This document shows, one piece after another, positions 34,106 through 39,249 of a stretch of DNA of 39,249 nt. Under the pieces are notes generated by a model, which saw nothing but the letters and a program-made list of their open reading frames with translations, had not been told where the DNA came from and did not search any database. A program made the position numbers and the translations under genes. The DNA comes from CAZIVO01 sp964542765. GTDB taxonomy: Bacteria; Planctomycetota; UBA1135; UBA2386. The stretch spans positions 1 to 39,249 of the forward strand of contig CAZIVO010000025.1 of assembly GCA_964542765.1 (NCBI GenBank). The letters run 5' to 3'. Each line of letters begins with the position of its first letter. Positions within the stretch are counted from its first letter, which is position 1.

Positions 34106-35893
34106 TCAGCCTGCGATCTCGCGGCGTAGCTTGCGGAATTCTCGTTCGTTGGGATCGATCTGGATGGCGCGGTCGACGGTTTCGAGCGCGACCTCGCGGT
34201 AGCCGAGGCGATGCAAGTAGCGCGCTCTCTGTCCGAGGAGCTGTGCTTCTTCGGGCCGCTCGTCGAGTGCCTCTTCGATGCATTCGAGAGCTCGCTTGGG
34301 GTTGCCTCGCTCATCGAACAGTTGTGCCAGTTCCCCCAGGGTATCCGGTTGGCCTGGCCTCAGGCGTAAGACCTCGGCCATGATATCGATGGCGGCATTG
34401 TCATTGCCGAGCCTGCGTTGGGCGAGGCCCATGAAATACTGAGCAGGCCAGAAACGGGGTTGTCGCTCGAGGAAATCCTCGAGGTCCGCGATGGCGGCGC
34501 TGACCTTGCCATCGGAGATGATGGCATCGACGGCTTGAGCGAAGCGCCGTTCGAAGTGAGGGATGTCCATGATGAGCAGGGCGCGCAGAGCCTGATCGCG
34601 CACTGGCGGGCTGGGATCGTCACCGAGGCCTGTGACGATCTCCACACGCGCGCGTCGCTTGCTGCCGATGGCGAGCAAGCAGAGTCCGAGGTCGATGCGG
34701 TCCTCGCCTGCGGTCAAGAGGCCGCAAAGATCCTTGATGGCCTCGGTGACCACTTCGGGAGGCTCGGCTTCGGGAAGATGCTCCACCAGATATCGCAGCA
34801 AGACTCCCGGGCCACTCCTCTCCGGTTGCCATTCGCCAGCACGCAAGGAGCGCTCTCTGATGCGGCGCAGTCCGCGCAGGATTTTCTCCCAGGCATCGCC
34901 ATCTTTTCCTTCGCTGAAGGCCAGTCGCGCCAGGTGGGCGCAGAAGTCGGGGTGGCCATCGGTCTCGAGGCCACGGTGCCACAGGTTGCTGGCAGCGATG
35001 GTTTCATCGCGGTTGGCGAAGAGAATGCCGAGAAACTCGAGAGCCCGTGGAGGAGGGGGGTCGAGTGCGCATGCGTGTTCCAGCCACGCTTGTGCGCGCC
35101 CCTCTTCTCCGACCGAGGCGAGATTGTCGGCAACAGCGACGCAGCCATCGCCATCGCTGGGCTGCGTGCGAAAACACTGATCGAGAATGCTGCACAGGGA
35201 CGGCGAGTCCATTCTTCCTTGTTCGAGCGCGGTGGTGATGGCGGCATTCAATGTGCGCAGCGAAATGCCGAAGGAGGGGTCGAGGGCCAGTGAGTCATTA
35301 AGGGGGCGCATCAAGAGTTCGCCATCGGGAAGGGGAGCGATGGCGATGTCGCCGTTGAGGATGGCAGTGCCTTCGAGCCCATCGAGGAAGGAGAAGAAGG
35401 CGGGGCCGCTATCGGACAGGAGTCCTGGCTCAGGTGCTGCGAAGGGGATCTCGAGTGCTTTTGCCAATTGTTCAGCGAGGCCGATCAGGGGGGGGATCGG
35501 TTTTGCTGTCGGTAAGTCCGCTTCCAGCTTTTCGGGTGCTTCGTAACCTGCCTGATCGGCCTTGTGGATCAGGAGTGTGATCGACAGCAGATCTTTTTCT
35601 GCGGTCAGAGTCCCGGCTACGATCGAGGAGACCCGCTCGCTTGACGGGATCATGCTGAAGGCGTCCTGCTGGTCGGGAGCTTCTTCGGGCGTGACCCACT
35701 TGATCTTGCCATCATCGATGGGAGTGTGGATCTCGAGCATGCCGATCGGTCCGGCTTCATCCTGATTGAGGATCAACTGCAGGAAATCAGGAATTCGGCG
35801 GGAGAGAACTCCCGGGTCGAGGTCCTCGAAGCTATCGGAGTACGGGACGGCGAGTGGGAGGAGGAAGATTGATGGTGGCTGTGGGTCGTTCAC
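34106..35893 (-). CDS. TPR-repeat protein with N-terminal beta-domain
   Basis: A 595-aa protein with no signal peptide. The N-terminal ~110 residues (F-L-L-P-L-A start, V-S-S-I-V-A-G-T-L strand) recall the TolB-N/CsgG-like domain often found before TPRs in adenylate-cyclase-like and kinase-associated proteins; this is tentative. A helical region follows, with possible HEAT-like repeats around 380-440. Three to four clear TPRs at ~455-590 (A-A-I-D-I-M, A-L-E-C-I-E-E-A-L, A-L-E-T-V-D-R-A-I) end the protein. It converges on the CotH-ankyrin gene (111-bp gap). Likely a cytoplasmic protein-protein interaction scaffold; function unknown. Confidence 0.75.
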   Translation of the reverse strand: MNDPQPPSIFLLPLAVPYSDSFEDLDPGVLSRRIPDFLQLILNQDEAGPIGMLEIHTPIDDGKIKWVTPEEAPDQQDAFSMIPSSERVSSIVAGTLTAEKDLLSITLLIHKADQAGYEAPEKLEADLPTAKPIPPLIGLAEQLAKALEIPFAAPEPGLLSDSGPAFFSFLDGLEGTAILNGDIAIAPLPDGELLMRPLNDSLALDPSFGISLRTLNAAITTALEQGRMDSPSLCSILDQCFRTQPSDGDGCVAVADNLASVGEEGRAQAWLEHACALDPPPPRALEFLGILFANRDETIAASNLWHRGLETDGHPDFCAHLARLAFSEGKDGDAWEKILRGLRRIRERSLRAGEWQPERSGPGVLLRYLVEHLPEAEPPEVVTEAIKDLCGLLTAGEDRIDLGLCLLAIGSKRRARVEIVTGLGDDPSPPVRDQALRALLIMDIPHFERRFAQAVDAIISDGKVSAAIADLEDFLERQPRFWPAQYFMGLAQRRLGNDNAAIDIMAEVLRLRPGQPDTLGELAQLFDERGNPKRALECIEEALDERPEEAQLLGQRARYLHRLGYREVALETVDRAIQIDPNEREFRKLRREIAG

Positions 35894-35960
35894 GGTCTGA
35901 AGGGATGATACCGAAAGCTGGTTTTACGGGGGGGGTGTTGCCTTGACGAGGGCGCGTCGA

Positions 35961-36314
35961 TCAGCCTGGAGGCCAGGTAAAGTCCCTGCCGCCCATGACA
36001 TGGACGTGGAGGTGAAAGACGGTTTGGTTTGCCCGGCCTCCGTTATTGATGGCGATGCGGAATCCATCTTCGGCGATGCCCTCCTTGCGTGCGATCTCGC
36101 CTGCGGCCCACATGAGATGTCCCAGAACCTGTCGATCTTCCGGAGTTGCGTCGGCGAGCTTGGCGATAGGTTGCTTGGGGATCACCAGCACGTGAGTGGG
36201 TGCTTGTGGCTGAATATCGCGGAAGGCAAGGCAGTGTTCATCCTCATGGACAACGTCGGCAGGGATCTCCTTACGCAGGATCTTGGCGAAGATGTTGTTA
36301 TCGTCATAACTCAT
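35961..36314 (-). CDS. HIT-family (HINT-type) nucleotide phosphoramidase
   Basis: A 117-aa protein with the full HIT fold: I-F-x-K-I at the N-terminus, H-V-L-V-I-P-K (~41-47), N-N-G (~90-92) and the histidine triad H101-L-H103-V-H105-V. The length is that of HinT/PKCI-type enzymes, which hydrolyse nucleoside phosphoramidates and acyl-adenylates. The start ATG at 36314 is clear. It lies 67 bp upstream of the TPR gene start on the same strand. The 280-bp region upstream is unusually rich in inverted repeats. Confidence 0.95.
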   Translation of the reverse strand: MSYDDNNIFAKILRKEIPADVVHEDEHCLAFRDIQPQAPTHVLVIPKQPIAKLADATPEDRQVLGHLMWAAGEIARKEGIAEDGFRIAINNGGRANQTVFHLHVHVMGGRDFTWPPG

Positions 36315-36402
36315 TTAGGGGCCTTTCGAGTGCGAGCATGCGGCGCTCACTGATGCTATTTCGCAGCCGAGCCGGGAGGGCTTTTTGGCAGTATCCAGCG
36401 TG

Positions 36403-36608
36403 GCCAGCTTGTTTTGCTGGCACTGGCATGGGGTTGCACGGTTACTGCGTACCGTGTGATGAGGGACTTGCAAGTCCAGCAGGGATCTTTGCTGCAGATC
36501 TGAGCTCAGCCTGGTCAGGAGGCGACGCGTCACATTCTCGGTCGGGCTGGCATGCGGCGCTGCCTGTGCTTGCTTGACCGACACTAAACCTTTGTCAGTT
36601 CAAGCACT
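36403..36608. other. Inverted-repeat-rich intergenic region upstream of the HIT gene
   Basis: Within the 280-bp gap (36315-36594) and the very end of the next gene I see, in order: GCCAGC/GCTGGC (36403-36421, 7-nt loop); CACGG/CCGTG with an inner TAC/GTA and one bulged base (36437-36456); a 14-bp perfect palindrome GGACTTGCAAGTCC (36464-36477); GATCT/AGATC (36484-36500, 7-nt loop); and GTGCTTG/CAAGCAC enclosing an imperfect stem (~36567-36607). No open frame is convincing. It could be a structured 5' leader, a small RNA or a cluster of protein-binding sites. Confidence 0.45.
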
Positions 36609-36861
36609 GAGGATGCACCGTCCACCAGACAAAGGGCTCGATCCCAGCAACTTCTACCGAGAATTCCATCAGGCAGTGTTCCGCCCGCAGCCCCAGGAGA
36701 GCCTGCCGGATGATTTCCGGTGGTTCGTCCAGTAGCGAGGACAAACGATCGAGGTAGCGCAACTCCGGTTCGCCGGCGGCGTTCACCGTGACACCGGACG
36801 TGTGCTCGTGGACGGCGTCGAGGACATTTTTCAGGAAGGGTGTCAGTTCGTTGTCGTGCAT
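36595..36861 (-). CDS. Hypothetical small protein
   Basis: An 88-aa protein from the ATG at 36861; the frame extends to 36894 with an alternative start. It is mostly helical (L-K-N-V-L-D-A-V-H-E, then L-D-R-L-S-S-L-L, then I-I-R-Q-A-L-L-G-L-R) with a final beta segment (EFSVEVAGIEPFVWWTV). The pattern would fit a winged-helix or small adaptor fold, but I recognise no family. There is no signal peptide or membrane helix. It is divergent from the candidate selenoprotein gene, with ~225 bp between the starts. Confidence 0.55.
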   Translation of the reverse strand: MHDNELTPFLKNVLDAVHEHTSGVTVNAAGEPELRYLDRLSSLLDEPPEIIRQALLGLRAEHCLMEFSVEVAGIEPFVWWTVHPQCLN

Positions 36862-37030
36862 GCTGGCCTCGGCAAAAGAGGGGCGATCCACCAATCTCTA
36901 GAACGCAGAGTCGGCCTCGTTACTCTGATTCTTTGAAGGTTCTTTGAGGAGGCTTCATCGCCGGAGAAAATGTCCCGCGGTTGCCTTTTTTTGGGAGTTC
37001 GGGGGTCGGAACTGTGCATGAACGAGGAGT

Positions 37031-37039
37031 TGCTATGAT
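37031..37039 (+). promoter_or_regulatory. Extended -10 promoter of the candidate selenoprotein gene
   Basis: TGCTATGAT (37031-37039) matches the extended -10 consensus TGnTATAAT with one mismatch. No good -35 is visible, as is common with extended -10 promoters. It predicts a ~40-nt leader ending in the GGAGG site (37076-37080), 7 nt before the ATG at 37088. Confidence 0.45.
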
Positions 37040-37087
37040 CGCACTCTGTCCTGCGGAACTCCCGGCGAAGGCCGGGGAGGAGTGAAG

Positions 37088-38275
37088 ATGAGAGCTTCCA
37101 TCGCTTTGGCACTGTGTCTCGGCGCGACCGGCATGGCCCAAGAGACGGCGCAGGCCGCCTCGGCCACCCCTGCGGCGGTAGAAAAGGTTTTTGCGGCCTA
37201 TCGAGATGCCCTGCCCACCAAGAAGGATCTGGCCATCTATACCCTTGATTGGGCGGCCGATCTGGCCGAGGCCAAGGCACGCGCCAAGCGCGAAAAGCGG
37301 CCGATCTTCTTCATCTGGCTGACCAATCACAGCGGCCCGGCGAACTTCCTGACCGGGCATTGTTGAGCGAATGCGGACCACCTGAGAGGGAGTTCCCTCT
37401 CGCACCCCGATGTGGTCGAGGTCCTCGACCCCTTCATCGTGACCGTCTGGAATGGAAGATCTCGCGAGGACATGCCCGCCGATGTTCGAGAGGTCTACGA
37501 GGCGACTGATGGGCGCGGGATCTGGACCAACATCATCCTCTTCGTTCTGGATTCCAGCGGCGAGGTGGTGGACTACTTCCAGCCCTTCCCCGGCAAGAAT
37601 CCGGGTTCGCTCGGCTTCGATCGCGACCGGATGGGGGGGTATATCCGCGAGCAGGTCGAACGGGTTGGCGCCAAGCTCGACCTGTCGAAGGCGAAGCCGC
37701 GCTCGGTGCGCGAACTGTGGTTGCCCCGGGCCTCGGGTGCCGGGGACCGGCCCTGGCTACGAATCTACGTGAGCTTCGTGCGCCCCAAGAGCATGCGCAT
37801 GAATTCCTACCGGGCGCCGGTGGTCGAGCCGGTGGCGCTGGGCAAGCGCGAACTCAAGGCCCTGCGCTATCCCGAGGCCGAGCGTGAGATTCGCGCACAA
37901 GAACTCGGTTCCTGGTTCGAACAGATCTATCCGCCCGCACAGATGAGCCGGTCAGGGATGGTCGAGCAGATTGCAGGATCTCTGACCCTCGCTCCGGCGG
38001 GCGGAGATGCGCAGCAGCGCTACGCCATCCTCACGGGCGACATCGCAATGGTTCTCGATGATCGCGGTGCCACCGAGTACGGCGGCATGGTCGAGATCGT
38101 GCTCGGCTACGCTGAAGGAGCTCTCGAACCCAGCTTCGTGCGCGGTGTTTTCGGCGGCATTTTCCCGCGATCGGACCGGATGTCGGGCCGGATGCACGAG
38201 ATCATGGTGATAGCGGCCATCGAATCCGTGGATGATAAAACCATGGATGGCGATGCCGTTGCCAAGCTTCCTTGA
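37088..38275 (+). CDS. Candidate secreted thioredoxin-like selenoprotein (in-frame TGA read as Sec)
   Basis: Conventional translation stops at TGA 37364-37366 after 92 residues. The same frame then continues without a stop for 302 more residues (total 395). The start is well supported: GGAGG 7 nt before the ATG at 37088 and a signal peptide (IALALCLGATGMAQ). After a helix and A-K-R-E-K-R-P, the strand FFIWLT is followed by FLTGHC92-U93-ANADHL, then SLSHPDVVEVLDPFIVTVW. That resembles the beta1-active site-alpha-beta order of thioredoxin-fold proteins (SHPDVxxxL is typical), with the Cys-Sec pair at the redox position. The ~220-residue C-terminal region is unassigned. A SECIS-like hairpin follows the TGA. 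Alternatives are a nonsense mutation or sequencing error. I know of no selenoprotein family with this motif. No Sec machinery genes are in the window. Confidence 0.65.
37364..37401 (+). promoter_or_regulatory. Candidate bacterial SECIS element
   Basis: The TGA (37364-37366) is followed by 17 nt and then a perfect 7-bp stem GAGAGGG (37384-37390)/CCCTCTC (37395-37401) with loop AGTT (37391-37394). The loop begins 24 nt after the TGA and has G at its second position. Both fit the general bacterial SECIS rules (loop 16-37 nt downstream, G in the first two loop positions, stem of at least 4 bp). A lower stem GACCAC (37376-37381)/GTGGTC (37412-37417) can enclose it. Confidence 0.6.
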
Positions 38276-38358
38276 ACCATCGCCGCGCTCGCCCTTGACC
38301 CTCCCGCGCTGGTTTCCCACACTGGCGCGCCGCTGCCTCACCGAGGCGGCAACATTGC

Positions 38359-38435
38359 GCGCCCGTAGCTCAGCTGGATAGAGCACGGCTTTCCTAAAGC
38401 CGGGGTCGCAGGTTCGAGTCCTGCCGGGCGTACCA
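38359..38435 (+). tRNA. tRNA-Arg (anticodon CCT)
   Basis: A 77-nt cloverleaf with encoded CCA. Acceptor GCGCCCG pairs with CGGGCGT (one G-U). There is a TAGCTCAGCTGGATAGAGC D-arm and anticodon stem CGGCT/AGCCG with loop TTCCTAA (anticodon CCT, reads AGG). The T-arm is GCAGG-TTCGAGT-CCTGC. It lies 83 bp after the candidate selenoprotein gene and is followed by its own terminator. Confidence 0.97.
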
Positions 38436-38446
38436 GTTCGCTCACC

Positions 38447-38496
38447 CCGTAGATCGGCGGGCCACGGGCACCGATCTACGGCGCTTATTTTTTATT
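38447..38496 (+). terminator. Strong intrinsic terminator after tRNA-Arg
   Basis: CCGTAGATCGG and CCGATCTACGG form a perfect 11-bp stem with a 13-nt loop, followed by CGC and a T-rich run (TTATTTTTTATT). It begins 12 nt after the tRNA CCA. Its T-tract overlaps the stop codon of the convergent sulfatase gene. Confidence 0.9.
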
Positions 38497-39249
38497 GCCT
38501 GAGCCACGCCATTGCCAGTGCGGCGACGGGGTGTGGGCCTCGGCGAAGATCTTCTTGGCTCGCGCGACCAGGTCGGGCTTTTGTTCGGCGAGGTCATTGC
38601 GTTCGGCGAGGTCCGCTTCGAGATCGAAGATCTGGATGGGGCCGTTGCGGTCCTTGTGGACATTGACCTGCACGGCCTTCCACTTGCCGAAGCGGGCCGC
38701 TCGCTTGCCGCCGCGCTCGAAGAACTCCCAGTAGAGGTGGTCATGCTGGCGCTGCCGGTCAGGTTCGCCGAGCAGGGTGGGCAGGTAGCTGATACCGTCA
38801 ATTCCCTCGGGTGCTTCGACTCCGGCCAGCTCGCAGGCGGTTGGCAGAAAGTCCCAATGGGCGGAGATCAGATCGGTGCTGCTGCCGGCGGCGATCTTGC
38901 CCGGCCAGTAGGCGATGGTCGGCACGCGAATGCCACCCTCGGTCAGGTCGCGCTTGTGACCGGTCAGCGGCCCGTTCGAATCGAAGAAGTCCGGCTTGTG
39001 GCCACCTTCTTTGTGCGGTCCGTTGTCCGAGGAAAAGATCACCAACGTGTTTTCGTCGATGCCCAGCTCCTCCAGCAAGGCCATGACCCGGCCGACGTCC
39101 TCGTCCATCTTCACCATCATGCCCGCGAAGGCGGCCACCGGGTTCTTCACCGTCGGTCCCTTGTAGCGACCGACGACCTCCTCGAATTGTGCGAACTGCT
39201 CGCGGAACGGTGCGGCATAACTCTCGGGCACGTGCATTGCCGCGTGCGG
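38485..39249 (-). CDS. Arylsulfatase A-like sulfatase (5' part beyond window)
   Basis: The C-terminal ~254 residues of a family S1 sulfatase; the frame stays open to the last base. The N-terminal catalytic region with the formylglycine Cys is off the window. Visible elements are the HAAMHVPE segment at the edge, metal-binding S-S-D-N-G-P (IFSSDNGP), the K-R-D-L-T-E-G-G-I-R-V-P block, and F-L-P-T-A-C-E-L-A-G. The C-terminal subdomain has F-G-K-W-K-A-V, I-F-D-L-E-A-D-L-A-E-R-N-D-L-A and P-H-W, all typical of arylsulfatase A-like enzymes. Substrate unknown. This is the third sulfatase in the window, and each belongs to a visibly different subgroup. Confidence 0.9.
   Translation of the reverse strand, partial: PHAAMHVPESYAAPFREQFAQFEEVVGRYKGPTVKNPVAAFAGMMVKMDEDVGRVMALLEELGIDENTLVIFSSDNGPHKEGGHKPDFFDSNGPLTGHKRDLTEGGIRVPTIAYWPGKIAAGSSTDLISAHWDFLPTACELAGVEAPEGIDGISYLPTLLGEPDRQRQHDHLYWEFFERGGKRAARFGKWKAVQVNVHKDRNGPIQIFDLEADLAERNDLAEQKPDLVARAKKIFAEAHTPSPHWQWRGSGNKK

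Noticed and set aside
37082..37366. Stand-alone 94-codon protein ending at the TGA
   Set aside because: The thioredoxin-like fold would be cut in the middle and the same frame continues with good coding character, so a Sec read-through gene (or a single nonsense change) explains the data better than a short gene plus a second gene at 37412.
37364..37366. Frameshift at the interruption
   Set aside because: The upstream and downstream parts are in the same frame; only one stop codon separates them.
38359..38435. tRNA-Sec candidate near the selenoprotein gene
   Set aside because: The tRNA has a normal 7-bp acceptor, short variable loop and CCT anticodon, so it is tRNA-Arg and not selC.

Overview
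The window is about 39 kb of GC-rich bacterial chromosome. No phage, transposon, insertion sequence or CRISPR array is visible. The gene content points to the PVC superphylum, most likely a marine or aquatic Planctomycetota-like bacterium: three unlinked sulfatases, a tandem DUF1080 protein, a giant VIT/VWA/TPR protein, a CotH-kinase protein, a TraB/TIKI-like protein and an acetyl-esterase-like hydrolase. This placement rests on gene content only, since there is no rRNA or marker-gene phylogeny.

Layout. 1-7.2 kb: the 3' part of a PLD3/4-like plus staphylococcal-nuclease fusion (+), then an AAA_28-type ATPase and a short MetE-like protein (-), then a + strand cluster of aldo/keto reductase, SGSH-like sulfatase and carbohydrate esterase. 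7.2-16.6 kb: cutC and one 8.5-kb gene (2839 aa; FecR-like, VIT, VWA and TPR regions) on the - strand. 16.9-19.4 kb: a TraB/TIKI-like lipoprotein (-) divergent from a two-domain DUF1080 protein (+). 19.5-27.9 kb: a compact - strand run reading ribBA, ECF sigma factor, anti-sigma factor, Spy/CpxP-like protein, PilM-PilN (GspL-like) fusion, PilO/GspM-like protein, lipoprotein, alpha/beta hydrolase, aat and mgtC. Several of these start or stop codons overlap. 28.3-34 kb: a membrane-anchored trypsin-like protease (+) with a clear terminator, a second sulfatase (-), and a CotH kinase fused to two ankyrin modules (+). 34.1-36.9 kb: a TPR protein, a HIT hydrolase and a small hypothetical protein (-). 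37.1-39.2 kb: a secreted thioredoxin-like gene interrupted by an in-frame TGA, tRNA-Arg(CCT) with a strong terminator, and the 3' part of a third sulfatase (-).

The most exciting feature is the gene at 37088-38275. Its reading frame is open on both sides of a single TGA that directly follows a Cys codon (C92-U93). A 7-bp hairpin begins 17 nt after the TGA, and its AGTT loop starts 24 nt after it. This fits the published geometry of bacterial SECIS elements. I interpret the gene as a candidate new secreted selenoprotein with a vicinal Cys-Sec pair. A nonsense mutation or sequencing error is the main alternative.

Themes. Degradation of sulfated and acetylated glycans (sulfatases, esterase, DUF1080, AKR) and envelope sensing or assembly (sigma/anti-sigma/Spy, PilMN-O, VIT/VWA, CotH-ankyrin, TM-anchored protease) account for most of the window. 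Housekeeping functions (ribBA, aat, HIT, tRNA) are interspersed.
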